Below, piece by piece: positions 41,664 through 52,491 of a DNA stretch of 64,000 bases; the stretch's first letter is position 1; each line of letters begins with the position of its first letter. A model generated the notes under the pieces. That model did not search any database. It was not told the origin of the DNA and worked only from the letters and a program-made list of their open reading frames with translations. The position numbers were made by a program, and so were the translations under genes. This DNA comes from Phytophthora colocasiae. Its lineage: Eukaryota > Oomycota > Peronosporomycetes > Peronosporales > Peronosporaceae. The stretch covers positions 930,001-994,000 of the forward strand of contig JAGKQI010000094.1 of the NCBI GenBank assembly GCA_018806915.1. The letters run 5' to 3'.

Positions 41664-42091
41664 CCCCTTCGCGAACACGGTGACTTCGGTGACTTAGCAA
41701 AACGCCTCCTTCGACGTGTAGCCGTTTCGATGGTCGGCAAGATGACTACAACACGGATGGGAGCAAAACGCTACCTTCGAAGCTTTTAAATAAGCTCTGC
41801 TATTGGCCAAAAATAAAACTTTAATCTGCTAGTTCCAAAACACGGTAGTGTTTACGCGACCCTTCAACTCGAATGCTACCTTCGAGTGGGTCCAAAATCA
41901 TGCAAATTTGCAAAGATGCCCTCGGTTACAGCAACTTTACCCGGGGTTTGCAGCAACTTTGCATGTACCAAAGAAGAAGAAGAAGAAGAAGACGCGTGGC
42001 ACGCTTGCATCCTTCACCCGCACTCTTGAAGAAGATGAAGAAGAAGAAGACTGTCGTCTATTCGTGGCCAGTGCAATGACCGCTGCCATTG
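41664..42091. repeat. Repeat-rich junction with GGTAGC/GCTACC inverted motifs
   Basis: No gene. Short inverted words (GAAGGTAGC and GCTACCTTCG) recur at about 41775 and 41873, and more completely in the copy at 60229-60437. They suggest decayed small TIR elements. A GAA/AAG microsatellite lies at about 41970-41992. Confidence 0.45.
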
Positions 42092-42980
42092 AGGCGAGGG
42101 AATCGGATGACTTGACAATTGATCATACAAATCCGACAAACTCTGACACCAACTCTAGTGATACAAATCCCGATAGTGATGACAGTGACGGTAAAATGTA
42201 CTGGAGAATTTTTGGCAAAAATTACGAGCGATTCGAGCTTACCGTTACTGCGAATTTCGCGTCAACAAAGTAGAGATGGAACGTTGCACGCATTAAAGAC
42301 CGTGAAGACTCCCTGATAACATAGCAGTATCAAGTGCTGTGGGTTAATCCCTCCATCAAAAAGCGACGGTATTACCAGCGGACTTGGGAGCCACGCGCCC
42401 AGCTACTCGCGGTGACCTTCGGCAGGAGATTGAGCTGGTGGATCGGTGGAAAGCTTTGGAGGTGAATACTTTCGCTGCGTTCTGGCCAACGGATAAGTAC
42501 GGCAAAAATGCGATTGGTGCAGACATCCAAGGATTGCGCGTGTTTAACGCCCTGAGACGTGCAGCAGAGTTGAGTGGTCGTCCTGATATCGTGACTCAGC
42601 GTAACATCGATGACTTCGTCGCTGACCAGCTGGCTTCTCGTGGATTGGATATGACGAAGGGGGCGTCATGGAAGGTTGTACTTGGCTTCTTACGTCGGCA
42701 TCGTGATTCTGGCCGTGATTTCATTTACCGAGCCATTGTTTTGGACAATTTCGCTGTTGCTGGTCGACGTGGGGTTCTGAATGAAATTCCGCTCAAGGAT
42801 GGTATCTACGTTGTTGCAGCTACCAACCTCCGAAATGTCGGCCATGCATGTGTTCTGACGGTTCAAGGCAAGACTCGGCTGATCTACGATCTGGATAAAG
42901 GCGAGCCCATTGAGTCAGCAGAGGGCTGGATTTATTTCTACGCATTTATTCGTCCATTTATTGTCTGCAAGCAGAAGTAG
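42092..42980 (+). pseudogene. Degraded chromodomain-containing reading frame (copy 1)
   Basis: An acidic Ser/Thr/Asp stretch (SDDLTIDHTNPTNSD) is followed by GKMYWRIFGKNYER, a TAG, RWNVARI, another TAG, then QYQVLWV...RTWEPRAQLL, which has the pattern of a chromodomain. After it comes EIELVDRWK and about 180 residues ending in GHACVLTVQGKTRLIYD and GWIYFYAFIRPF, a module I cannot name. Copy 1 has a one-base deletion near 42413 (CTCGCGGTGACC against CTCGCGGATGACC in copy 2). The module probably derives from a retroelement or captured host gene. It is not translatable in one piece. Confidence 0.5.
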
Positions 42981-43222
42981 ACAATAGGAGTTGGTAGAAT
43001 TTCCGTGGGTTTGCCTAACCAATACTGAACTTTCCCAGCAAACCTTTGTCTCATGTGCCTGCATGGATATAAATTCATATACCAATTGTAATTCGGTACT
43101 TGACCAGGGAAAACCTCAACGAGGAGAAAACCATTTACGTGCAAACTTGAAAACCCAGTGGGAAAAATAAAAGAACGCATTTAATTTGGCATGCTTCATG
43201 CAATAGTGTTATACTCGTACAC

Positions 43223-43869
43223 TTAAACGGTATGACCAGGGAGAGCTTCAAGGGTTTTCATCCGAAGCTTGGTCCTTAGTTCTCTGAACTGGTACTTGTC
43301 TAAAGCTTTAGTAAAGATGTCAGCTATCATCTCTTTCGTATTGCGATAGGTAACGTTGAATTCATGCCTTTTCTTGTACGAAACAGTATCGTACGTGTAT
43401 ATGCTTTGATCGTCCGTGAAGTTCGGGGTTGTAGCAGATTTTGATGCAGCTTTGGTTGTCCTCATATATAGTGTTAGCCTGCGTTGTAGCAAAGCCAAGT
43501 TCTTTGAGGAGAAGTTTGAGGAATATCATCTCTTGCATGCAGTGACACAGGGCGATATATTCTGCCTCTGTTGTAGAGAGAACCACTTTGTGGTGCTTAC
43601 GGGAGAGCCATGAGATCGGGACTGCTTGCGAGCATATACACATATCCACCAACAGAACGTCTCGTGTCGGGACAATTAGCATAGACAGAGTCACTGTAGG
43701 CAAGTAGCTGATCGGCTAGATTCTCTGAGGTAATGTCGGATGAGCCTCCCAGAACGAGACCGTATTCTTTCGTTCCTGACAGATTCTTAAGACCACGAAT
43801 GACTGCTTTCCAGTGTTCCATGCCTGTATTGGCTAGGAACTGACTGACTTCACGCATGTAGAATGCCAT
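43223..43869 (-). pseudogene. Ty1/Copia RNase H fragment (copy 1)
   Basis: Minus-strand pieces in three frames read MREVSQFLANTG, YGLVLGG...LLAYSDSVYANCPDTRRSVGGYV, WLSRKHHKVVLSTTEAEYIALCHCMQE, EDNQSCIKIC...RSKHIHVRYCFV and IADIFTKALDKYQF. This is the diagnostic end of a Copia polyprotein. Only the 3' portion is present. It abuts, tail against truncated 5' part, another Copia element on the plus strand. Frame changes make it inactive. Confidence 0.85.
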
Positions 43870-43919
43870 GTCGGGTCGTGTCCCATGACACTGCCTACGG
43901 CTTGGCGATACGGAATTGA

Positions 43920-44327
43920 ACTCATCGCATCTTTCTCTTACGCATTGCTGGGGTTGGAACCGTAGCTCTAAGCACCGATGTTAATGGTGAACAAGTTGAA
44001 GTCCGGTTGAATGATGTAGTTTATGTCCCTGGAGCCGAATTTGGTTTGTTTTGGCCTGGTTTAGCGGCTGAGCAAGGATTTGCCTTTGATTTCGATCGTG
44101 ATACACTGAGCTTCAGAGTCTTGCAAGAAGGACGCATAGTGTTAGTTGCCTCTCCGTATGAAGCTACCTGGGGATTCTTTGCAGTTCACGCGACTACTGA
44201 AAGACTCGAACGATCCCTAGGAGGTAGATTTGGCAACGCTACAAGAGTTGACGGAGTAGCATCGCTTGAGATCTGGCATGAAAGACTCGGACACACCTGC
44301 CCTCAATACTTGAATCATGACGGATAA
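43920..44327 (+). pseudogene. Copia protease end and GAG-pre-integrase domain
   Basis: Reading from about 43940, IAGVGTVAL...VEVRLNDVVYVPGAEFGLF is the second half of a Copia protease. LEIWHERLGHTCPQYL is the GAG-pre-integrase zinc-related motif (HxRLGH). The frame stops at 44327 (HDG), and the integrase HHCC part follows out of frame (CDACHVEKQKK). It lacks the protease catalytic DSG. Confidence 0.75.
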
Positions 44328-44583
44328 AGGACTCGTTTGGGGATGGTTTTGACTCATTGACAACTCGGAAATTGTGATGCGTGTCATGTTGAAAAGCAGA
44401 AAAAAACTCCAAATCGCAAGAATCTGGATCGAAAGACCAACTCACCAAACCAAGTGGTGTACGCGGACCTATTAATTCCTGGTCAAGGAAATGGAACGCG
44501 TTTTGAAGCAGTTCTTGTTCTAATGGACTGGTTTTTCTTGCTTTGTAACTATTCACTAGCTGAAAAGTAAGGATAGCTCTGTC

Positions 44584-45045
44584 GTGAATAAGCACATCAT
44601 GGAATATGTAGTGTGGGCTGAGCGTCAAGCCGGACGAGGTGAACCTGCTGTCGGACAAGTCGTGTACGAAGTAAAAGAAGTATTGACCGACAAAGGTGGT
44701 GAATTTTGCAATGAAGCAATCGAGAAATGGTACGCATCTCGTGGTATTGAACATGTACGAGTTGGACCAAAGAGCTCTCAGTTAAACCTGTGTGAAAGAA
44801 CTCATCAGAGCTTGGTTGGAATGATGAAGGCGATGATGTGCCAGTCTGGTTTACCACGCAGCTTCTGGCCTGAAGCACTTATGAATGCAGTGTACATTAA
44901 GAACCGAGTGTACAACAAGGGCACAGATGGTATCCCGTTCGCTGGCGTACGTGCACGTTCCGATTTCTCCTGGATGCAGAAAGCATCAAGACAACGCCAA
45001 ACTGGGTTATGTTCTAGGCTATGCAGAGGATGTAATTGGGTGTAA
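44584..45045 (+). pseudogene. Copia integrase core
   Basis: VLTDKGGEFCNEAIEKW carries the second catalytic Asp region (TDxGGEF). LNLCERTHQSLVGMMKAMM carries the catalytic Glu region (typically AER.N). PRSFWPEALMNAVYIKNRV is the conserved Copia segment after the core. The first catalytic Asp (YADLLI) is at about 44465 in another frame. The frame is lost at WMQKASRQRQT (about 44980). Confidence 0.8.
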
Positions 45046-45929
45046 GGTGTTCTTTCCTGATGAACACACAGCAAAAATTTGTACCAGATTTAAGGGTGGC
45101 AGAAGACGTCATGTATCGTGATCGGTATGAAGTGACTTCAGAGGATATTGATCTTGAGTCTCTGCTCTTTAAAACAACAAGTGATATCAGTGCTGAGCGT
45201 GAAAATTCAAGCTCTTCAGGGGTATACACTCAAAGTATTGCGTGGTCTGGAAAGAAGACGGAGACATACCCGCACAAATTTCCAGTTGCTACTGAAGTAA
45301 ACGAGACCATTGATATGCACAATGTGGATCTCGAGGAAGGCGAAGGCTGTGCAACTGATCAAACCTGTGATAGTGGCTCTGTATCTGTGGATCATGAAGA
45401 AGTGTTTGAGCAAACAGATTGTCGTGAGGATACTGAAGATGCTACTCGAGTGTTCTGTGGAGAAACTATTGCACAGATTGATGGAGTGACAGTCGCTATT
45501 CATGATGTGATTACTAAATGCTGTGACGCTGTTATGACTCAGAAGGCTGAAAGTGCAGCAGGAACAATACTGAGACGGTCAAGTTCAGCGAGTGAAGCTT
45601 CAGATGAAAATGAGTCTGTTGCAGGGGTATGTGGATCAACTGCTGAAGAACAAAACTTTGAAGAAAATGATCACGAGGACGATGATGCTGTGACCGTTGC
45701 CAGTAAGTTTGCGGATTCAGATGAAACTAAGATGAATAACTTGCAGTCTGTACCAGAAAGTGTTGATGCAAGTATGCTGCTACCGCAAAAGCTGTCTGGG
45801 AAGCGCTCACACCGTGATGAAACTGGATCAGAAGAAGATCGTATTAAGTGTGGTGCTGATAAGCAAGAGCCAAAGAGTAAGCGAGTGAGACTCGTGAATG
45901 TCGCGAACGTCGACGTCCTAGCTACTTAG
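45036..45929 (+). CDS. Copia integrase-RT linker, acidic
   Basis: A 297-codon open stretch continues the integrase C-terminus (FFPDEHTAKFVPDLRVAEDVMYRDRYE-type sequence, partly out of frame) and then an unusually long acidic, Ser/Glu/Asp-rich linker up to the basic KSKRVRLVNVANVDVL. This variable region joins integrase and RT in Copia polyproteins. It ends at TAG 45927-45929, 8 bp before the RT frame, so a one-base change separates it from RT. No enzyme motif. Confidence 0.6.
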   Translation: MGVRCSFLMNTQQKFVPDLRVAEDVMYRDRYEVTSEDIDLESLLFKTTSDISAERENSSSSGVYTQSIAWSGKKTETYPHKFPVATEVNETIDMHNVDLEEGEGCATDQTCDSGSVSVDHEEVFEQTDCREDTEDATRVFCGETIAQIDGVTVAIHDVITKCCDAVMTQKAESAAGTILRRSSSASEASDENESVAGVCGSTAEEQNFEENDHEDDDAVTVASKFADSDETKMNNLQSVPESVDASMLLPQKLSGKRSHRDETGSEEDRIKCGADKQEPKSKRVRLVNVANVDVLAT

Positions 45930-45937
45930 CTGATTAC

Positions 45938-46921
45938 GTGGTGAATGCTACCCAGGCAACTTCACGTGATCTCGACAAAAATGGACGTCCTATCCGAGCT
46001 GCAAACGTGAAAATTCCACGTAACCATCGAGAAGCGATGAGATCGGAGTATGCAAAGATGTGGCAAATGACTGAGCTTGAAGAGATGGCTGCTTTGAAGG
46101 CAAAGGGTGTTATGGAAGAGATTACACGCGGTGAGATGCCTGCAGATGCCAAGGCTATTCGTACAGGCTGGGTATATGCATTGAAATCGGATCATTTGGG
46201 TTATGTGATTCGGTTTAAAGCCGGGATTGTGGCTTTTGGCAACTTTCAGAGACCTGGAGTAGACTTTCGTGAGACTTTCTCTCCGGTTGCGCGAATGTCT
46301 TCGTTTCGATTGTTGGTTGCTCTTTCTGGGGCTTTGGGGCTCACGATGTTCAGTGGAGATGTAAACACTGCATATCTGAATGCAAACCTTACTATTCGAC
46401 AGTATCTGAGTTACATCGACGGATTTCCGTGTGAAATCGATAGGAACTTGTGGGTGGTGCTGAAGGCATTGTACGGGCTACACTGGTCAGGTCGTGAATG
46501 GAATAATGAGCTGGATGGGTGGATGAAGAATCGTGGCTACCTGCGATCATTGACTGAGCCTTGCTTGTACTATCGGTTTGAAGGAGATACTATGGTATTT
46601 GTGCTGACCTATGTGGATGATATCCTTGTGGCAACAAACGATGAAGAATGCAAGACGGAGCTGTTCCAACAGATCAATGAAGCTTATGGACTCAAGGATC
46701 AAAGTCTGTTGACTGAGTATTTAGGAGTTGAAGTTGAGCAGACAAGTGAGCAGATTACTATTCGACAAAGCAAGTACACTCGTGAAATCTTGGAACGTTT
46801 CGGTTATCAGACTGCTCATTCAGTTGGAAATCCTATGGAGGTAAACGCGAGACTTATTCCACTTGCGGACAATGAAGAAAGTGACACCAGCTTCCATATC
46901 GAGAAGCGATTGGTATGTTGA
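45938..46921 (+). CDS. Copia reverse transcriptase
   Basis: The RVT_2-type RT reads: MWQMTELEEMAALKAKGVME, AIRTGWVYALKSDHLG, KAGIVAFGNFQRPGVDFRETFSPVARM, MFSGDVNTAYLNANL (catalytic Asp), LWVVLKALYGLHWSGREWN and LTYVDDILVAT with an intact YVDD. It differs from consensus in FGN for (A/V)(K/R)G. The 328-codon frame is unbroken, overlaps the RNase H frame at 46915-46921, and was one polyprotein with it before a one-base change. Confidence 0.88.
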   Translation: MVNATQATSRDLDKNGRPIRAANVKIPRNHREAMRSEYAKMWQMTELEEMAALKAKGVMEEITRGEMPADAKAIRTGWVYALKSDHLGYVIRFKAGIVAFGNFQRPGVDFRETFSPVARMSSFRLLVALSGALGLTMFSGDVNTAYLNANLTIRQYLSYIDGFPCEIDRNLWVVLKALYGLHWSGREWNNELDGWMKNRGYLRSLTEPCLYYRFEGDTMVFVLTYVDDILVATNDEECKTELFQQINEAYGLKDQSLLTEYLGVEVEQTSEQITIRQSKYTREILERFGYQTAHSVGNPMEVNARLIPLADNEESDTSFHIEKRLVC

Positions 46922-47574
46922 TGTATCTGGCTACTAGTTCACGTCCAGATCTGGCATTTGCGCTTGGACAACTGAGTAGATTTGTTGCTCAGCCCTCTGG
47001 GAAACACTTTGGCGCACTCAAGCGCGTGTTGCGTTATCTAGCTGGTACTGTCGATTACGGAATCACCTATGACAGACAAACAGACGTGCGTCAAGCTGTG
47101 ATGTTTGATGGCTTCTGTGATAGTGATTGGGCAAATGACCCTGAGACCCGACGAAGCACTACTGGGTTCGTGTTTACACTGGCGGGAGGTGCGATTTCGT
47201 GGATGTCCAGACGCCAATCTATTGTCGCTCTATCCACCGCTGAAGCTGAATACGTGGCGGCATGCGAAGCTACTATGGAAGCAGTTGCTGAAAGCAATAT
47301 TTTGCAAGAAATCCTACCTAATCAAGTAGTGAAACTGAGAATTGGTATTGACTGTCAAGCTGCTCATACGATGGTTACTAACCCGACCTACAGTCGTCGC
47401 ACACGTCACATTGAACTGCGCTGGCACTACGTGAGGGAGCAAGTGGAAAAGGGTGTAATTGAACTGCACAAAGTAAAAGGTGACGTGAATCCTGCTGACG
47501 CTTTTACGAAGGCGCTCAACAAGAAACGACTGAAGACTCTGCTGAATCTTGCTAATGTTGGCAATGCAGATTAG
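46915..47574 (+). CDS. Copia RNase H
   Basis: YLATSSRPDLAFALGQLSRF, HFGALKRVLRYLAGT, GFCDSDWANDPETRRSTTGFVF, ISWMSRRQSIVALSTAEAEYVAACEA, IGIDCQAAHTMV and RTRHIELRWHYVREQVEKG are the standard Copia RNase H segments. The acidic catalytic residues (D in CDSDW, E in TEAEY-type AEAEY, D in IDCQA) are present. The frame is intact to the stop at 47574. Confidence 0.88.
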   Translation: MLMYLATSSRPDLAFALGQLSRFVAQPSGKHFGALKRVLRYLAGTVDYGITYDRQTDVRQAVMFDGFCDSDWANDPETRRSTTGFVFTLAGGAISWMSRRQSIVALSTAEAEYVAACEATMEAVAESNILQEILPNQVVKLRIGIDCQAAHTMVTNPTYSRRTRHIELRWHYVREQVEKGVIELHKVKGDVNPADAFTKALNKKRLKTLLNLANVGNAD

Positions 47575-47898
47575 TTCGAAGTTGCACTTCGAGGGAGGCG
47601 TATTGGAATTCATATTGAAGGTCAACGTTGAAGGTCAATGTGCGACCTGGACATGGTGAGACTTGACAGATCAAGTTAAGCGCTGTAGGACTGGACAAGC
47701 TTAGTGAAGCTGAAACTACCATAGTCACTGTATGTGAAGCGATGACAAACCCGCTTAAAAAGCTCTGGTACGAAGAGAGCTCACATCTAATCTCACTTTT
47801 CATTTTTTGGTAAGTGAACTTGCCTTTGGATTCTGTGTAGTATCTAAAATAGATAGCAGCAACGCAGCCAGTTTGTGTCGCTTCACAGGTTCTCCTAG
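47575..47898. other. Copia 3' end and flank
   Basis: A polypurine stretch lies at about 47590, followed by sequence starting TATTGGAATTC that may be the 3' LTR. No second copy exists in the window to define it. No gene is seen. Confidence 0.4.
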
Positions 47899-48252
47899 TC
47901 ATGGAATACTGATTTCATGGGCCACTGGCGACTGCGTAAGGGTCGCCTTGATCATAGCGAATGCTTCGCCTGGACGAGCGAAAACCACGTGTTGAATGGA
48001 AACACAACCGTCGTCCTTGTCCGAGACCCAAAAGAACTCCCAGTAATCTGTCAAGTTAGTCACCAGGCCATGGTACGAACATCCAGTGCAATCAGTTCCG
48101 ACAGAGTTCGATAGACTGTTGTTGCACGCATCGTCTTTCACGTCGATCAGCATCCCAAAAGAGACACGTAACCAGAATCTGCTTGACAAGAGCACTCATA
48201 ACGAGAAGGTCTGCATTTCCAACAAGTTCCATGTCGTAGCCTGGGAGAGCAA
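47899..48252 (-). pseudogene. CRN3: Crinkler effector C-terminal fragment
   Basis: Minus-strand frames read VALPGYDMELVGNADLLVM, GMLIDVKDDACNN and TNLTDYWEFFWVSDKD, the same C-terminal domain as CRN1 and CRN2, in consistent order. A frameshift separates the first segment from the rest (near 48190). The N-terminal header (LxLFLAK and HVLV motifs) is absent. CRN proteins are secreted effectors that act in host cells. This fragment has no start and is a relic. The IDVKDD segment keeps the D...(D/E)xK pattern. Confidence 0.7.
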
Positions 48253-48399
48253 CCCTTGAATCAACAATAACAGGATCCAGATTTCGAATACGGAAGAAAA
48301 CCAAACGCGCAACCAACGAAACACCCGAAGATTGCAGAAGAGTCAGATTGGACGTAGTTAACATCAACCGCAGGTCTTTTGCTTGGTACACACTACGTG

Positions 48400-50276
48400 T
48401 ATTATAAAGTTGGCAGCACCAGCGTCAAGGTTTTGGTTGCCCTCAACCGCTCTTCGTTGATCACTTTGTGAGATTCTTCTTTCGCCATTTTCAACACAAC
48501 AGTGTCATTACCACCGACTATGGGTGTCGATATACTTCAACTACCAGTCTTCTTTTCGTCAATGATCTCTGAAAAGGCATTTCTTCAATCGCACAGACAT
48601 TTTTGAGCTGGGACTAACAAGTATGCATTATACTCATGTACGAAAGGAAATTGAAGTTGATTATCCTGGTTGCTACTACTTGGCTTGGCTATTGAATTCT
48701 GAAGGTTTGATTGTGATTGTGAATTGTTTGAATGGGATATAGAATTTTCGAATGCTAATCATTTTTTATCATCTGGAAAGTAAGGGACTCGCCTGTTAAG
48801 TGCGTAGCTTTGTGGTGCGTTGACCAGTGGACCACCAGGAGGCCCTTATCGAGTGCGCGCGAGCGAGCAAAGTGAGGAATAAATACTCATGTACGAAAGT
48901 ATTGTTAAGGTAGGTCAGTAATGTTGATTAACTTAGCTGGTCAACGTCTTGCAAACCTATTAAATTGCCAATGTCTTCACGTCTAGTTTCGAGGAGTCCA
49001 TATTCGTTGTCTTAGGGGGTTAGGAAGAAGTTCAGGTTGTCCGAATTCAAACCCCAAGCGCACAACCATTTGGTCACCGTCAATGTTCCACTCAGCCGCA
49101 TGCCGAATCAAGAATTCACAATGGCTTCGGAATGAAGTGTCGCAACCTTCTCGCTCACTTGTGAGCTAATTTGGTAGCACTTGTACAGAGAAAGTATTCG
49201 GTTTTGTAGTGCCCTCTCACCTGGGGTTGATGCCCACGTCTGCTTGGCCAGAACAGAAGTCGACTTTATTCTTTAGATTCCAGAACTAGCCGCTATTTTT
49301 TTTTTCCATTAACATGCATTCCTAACATTCACTCTTGTTTCTTGCCGTTGTTCGAGCCTCGTTGATCTTCACGTCACGTTGCCTGCACTGCCGTTCCTTG
49401 CAACACTCTATCTTTTGTAGCTCGCGAGGTTCACAAATAATCTCGTGACATGTTTAGCGCCATCGCCTACCGTATACCGGTATGTCATTGCGCAGCCGCC
49501 ATGTCGCGTAACCACCCGATTAGTCACGTTACATGTAACACATTCGTGTAAGCATTGATCGCGTGAATAGAACTATACAGTATGCATGTGATACTGTATT
49601 TACCGTATGTAAGCTTCCTTTGATATCCAATTTCCCTACTCGTGCTACTATTGCAGTGTGTATTCTCCACAGTTGCAGCAAATAGTCCTGTTCGTCTCTC
49701 CATCTTCTTGCAACATCTTTGTTGGACGGGAACAGCAGAAGCTTCCACTCTAACTCGCTTCGAAATGCCTTACATCATTTGCTCCATAGTGTTTGCCACA
49801 TGTGCGATAACGGACAAGTGAACAAACAATGCTCCAATGTCTCAATTAAACATACACCGCCCGATTGTTTAGTCACATTAGCAAGGTCGAAATACAATTG
49901 TATAGTAGCTTGGCTCGGCTTTGTGCGGTAACGCCATTCGTGTAAGCTTTGAGTAAGCATTGATCGCGTGAATAGAACAATACAATATGCATGTGATACT
50001 GTATTTACCGTATGTAAGCTTCCTTTGATATCCATTTTTCCTACGCGTGCTAGCCATTCTCCAATTTCCAGTCTCTTGCGCTGATCCTTCATCCATTCTA
50101 AAATGCACTCGTACATCGTGGACCTGCCCAATACTCAAACTTTTAGCGACACTGTCATCGGTCATGTCGTCCAGCGAAGTTCGAGACGGTGTGACCACAA
50201 AGAAGACCAGAAGGTTTACCATCCTCGTACCCGTCATCGTCACGCTCCTTACCAACAAATACGACGAGGGTACACC
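48400..50276. repeat. Intergenic block, inverted copy of bZIP upstream region
   Basis: No gene is supported. Segments at about 48600-48700, 48960-49140 and 49640-50276 are reverse complements of parts of 39000-39780 and 55300-56150. The upstream region of bZIP B was therefore duplicated in inverted orientation and interrupted by other DNA. A direct repeat of about 105 bp (49546-49650 and 49953-50060) lies within it. Confidence 0.6.
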
Positions 50277-51170
50277 ATGGACACACCTGAGAGACCTACC
50301 GAAGTCGAGAGAGAAGTCTCTACGCTCCCGTCCTCCATCGTTGGGCTAATCGGCATGACCTTGTCGTCTAGACGGAAGAGAGCTTCATGCATAACATCAG
50401 ACCTCAAGACTGCAAACGAGATCATCGCCACGAACCGCCATGTCCCAGCCGAATTACAACAAGTCATTGTTGCTGACGCCTTAGAGAAGAAGATCCGACG
50501 GCGAGAGAGCGTCCGGATCGCCCAGGCACGCTTCCGAGAGAAGAAGATGAAGGCACAAAACGCCACCAGAAGTGCCATCGCTAAGCTCAAGTCGGACATC
50601 AAATACCTGGAATCGAAGTCCAAGAAGTCGTTGCGTATTCCTATCGCCTCAACCAAGTGGGCTCTGGCTTCCGAGTACTTCCGACAGTTCAACTGCTACG
50701 TTGCTTCACCTATAGCGTTTCGACCAACAGCATCTGAATATCTGCACGAGATGATGGACCCAGACGTACTGGTTGGGTCTCAGTTCGGTGTTGAGGCAGC
50801 GCTGGAGAACTGGAAGTTGTTCACCGTCTACTTTGAGGACGTCCACGTGGAGCTCAAGGATATGAAGATGCCTACACCCGACACGCTGGTTGCAAGCACT
50901 GTGACGAGTGTGTGTATCACGAACAAGACGCTCCGGAACGCGTTCCCACACTTGATTGACGATAGCGGCAAGCCGTCGGCTCAAGCTACCAGACTGTTGG
51001 GGGAGAAACTAGTGATGAAGGGCTCGGTCCTGTTCCGATGGGACTCTTCGACGGATAAAGTGGTGCAGCTCCTCTCGCAGACAGAAATGCTGACATCAAT
51101 GCTCAACGTGCTGCATAGTTTAGAGGATGTATCCTGTGTCTTTTGCAAGGCTCGCATCGTGCTTCACTAG
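50277..51170 (+). CDS. bZIP B: intact oomycete-type bZIP transcription factor
   Basis: The ATG at 50277 (ACCATGG context) gives 297 residues without intron. An upstream in-frame extension to 50103 exists but is not preferred. The basic region is residues 71-92 (KKIRRRESVRIAQARFREKK). Val79 stands at the Asn position of N-x7-R (Arg87). Heptad positions Thr97, Leu104 and Leu111 make a short zipper. About 190 C-terminal residues are conserved with bZIP A and C and are not identified. Oomycete bZIPs with Val or Cys for Asn are established in Phytophthora, where some have been linked to oxidative-stress defence. It is the only one of three local copies without a transposon, in the opposite orientation to the others. 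Confidence 0.88.
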   Translation: MDTPERPTEVEREVSTLPSSIVGLIGMTLSSRRKRASCITSDLKTANEIIATNRHVPAELQQVIVADALEKKIRRRESVRIAQARFREKKMKAQNATRSAIAKLKSDIKYLESKSKKSLRIPIASTKWALASEYFRQFNCYVASPIAFRPTASEYLHEMMDPDVLVGSQFGVEAALENWKLFTVYFEDVHVELKDMKMPTPDTLVASTVTSVCITNKTLRNAFPHLIDDSGKPSAQATRLLGEKLVMKGSVLFRWDSSTDKVVQLLSQTEMLTSMLNVLHSLEDVSCVFCKARIVLH

Positions 51171-51421
51171 TAGGGATCGTTAAGTCATTTCAGGGGCGAG
51201 CTGTTGCTGCCAGTTCAGGCCAAAACGAAGCGTATCGTTTTTTGTTGGACGCAAATTTCACGACAGAAACATGTACGCAGTCAAACGAGAAATGTCAAAC
51301 CGAACTCAAAAGGAAGTCTCTTCAATCGTACAACATATTTCGTCGTGAAAAACGTCCCTAACTAATGCAAACTTGGACTCAAGATAATACGAATTTATGA
51401 TAACGTTATGATGTTAAAAAG
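51171..51421. other. 3' flank of bZIP B
   Basis: No gene. AT-rich convergent spacer between bZIP B and CRN2. Confidence 0.4.
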
Positions 51422-52364
51422 TTACGTGGCTGGCGTGTGGATGCTGGAAAGTCTAGTCAATGTCCATGGCAGTTGCGTGTTCAGCTTCTTGTTCGGAATA
51501 GATGGCAGATCTCCATCTAGAATGTGTCCAAGTTGGGCTTGGACTCCAACTTCTAGCCAGGAAAGATTGTCATCCTTTGACGAGAGTGTTTTTTCAATCA
51601 TCGTGAAACCTGCGCTTGGAAAGGTTAAGGTCATGTAGTTCATGATGGCCTGACCGCATCTCGTTTTAGAGATCCAAAAGAACTCCCAACAATTGCCGAG
51701 GTTGGTCAGCAACCCATCACAACGCCACCGATACGATAATACTCAATTCTGGCGCAATTTGGTATCCGGTGCCGTCGGTGATTTCCGTCGGCTTCTTAAC
51801 TTCAATCAGCAATTTCACATCAGTCAATGCTTTGGGGAACTTAGCACTCAGGTCCGTACTTCCAGAGAGTTCAATGTTGTGACATAGAATGTCAACCTTG
51901 AGAAGGTTGTTCTTGTGTTCGACGCCAATCACACGAAGCCCCTCTTTGTCAAGCACTTCTTTGATGTTGGCTTCCACGTACTTGAGGTATTGCTTGTGTC
52001 GTTGATCGTCACGAAGATAGCTCCATTGAAAGGGGTCCACAGGAGCAGATCAATGTTTTGCAGTTCGACTGGAATCTAATGCTGAGCCCACGGAATCTTT
52101 AAAGCTGCTAGGAGCTCCTCTCCTTACGTTACACTCATGTTTGAGTGGGCGTAATGTTTTCGATTTGCCTTGAAAGTGTGCGTGAGCATTGCTGTGGCTT
52201 GTAAACTCTTGTTGTGGAACCACCACCAGCACGTGGAGTGAAACGACGATACGGGTTTGTGCAGCGAGTGGTGGTGGCATGTTGCGCTTTTTCAGCACCC
52301 ACTCCAACGTTTTCGTATCCCTCAACTGCTCCGCCACTGTAAATGTGTACCGGTATTTGAACAT
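51422..52364 (-). pseudogene. CRN2: Crinkler effector pseudogene
   Basis: Reading the minus strand from 52364: LRDTKTLEWVLKKRNMPPP, then LHVLVVVPQQ (the motif closing the CRN header), an in-frame TGA at about 52050, then DPFQWSYLRDDQRHKQYLKYVEANI and IELSGSTDLSAKFP with LLIEVKKP. A frameshift near 51720 leads to TNLGNCWEFFWIS. The D...EVKK arrangement fits the restriction-endonuclease-like fold proposed for one CRN C-terminal class. The N-terminal signal/LxLFLAK part is missing. It is arranged head to head with CRN1, whose ATG is 128 bp away. The stop, frameshift and lost N-terminus make it non-functional. Confidence 0.72.
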
Positions 52365-52491
52365 GACACGTATTGCCCTTGACCATTGAGTCTAGTCTTA
52401 GATGGAATAAACCAAACCTCACACTACCGATGTCTACTTGAAAGTTCCGAATGTTAAAAAGCGTCATTCGAAAATCTGCCGACTTGAAAAG

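Larger units (their letters stand above)
43920..47574 (+). mobile_element. Ty1/Copia retrotransposon, 5'-truncated (copy 1)
   Basis: Plus-strand pol from the protease onward: protease/GAG-pre-integrase (to 44327), integrase core (44584-45045), acidic linker (45036-45929), RT (45938-46921) and RNase H (46915-47574). Gag and a 5' LTR are absent. A purine stretch GAGGGAGGCG after the stop (about 47590) may be the polypurine tract, followed by a presumed 3' LTR remnant with no partner. The same element recurs at 62470-64000. Confidence 0.85.
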
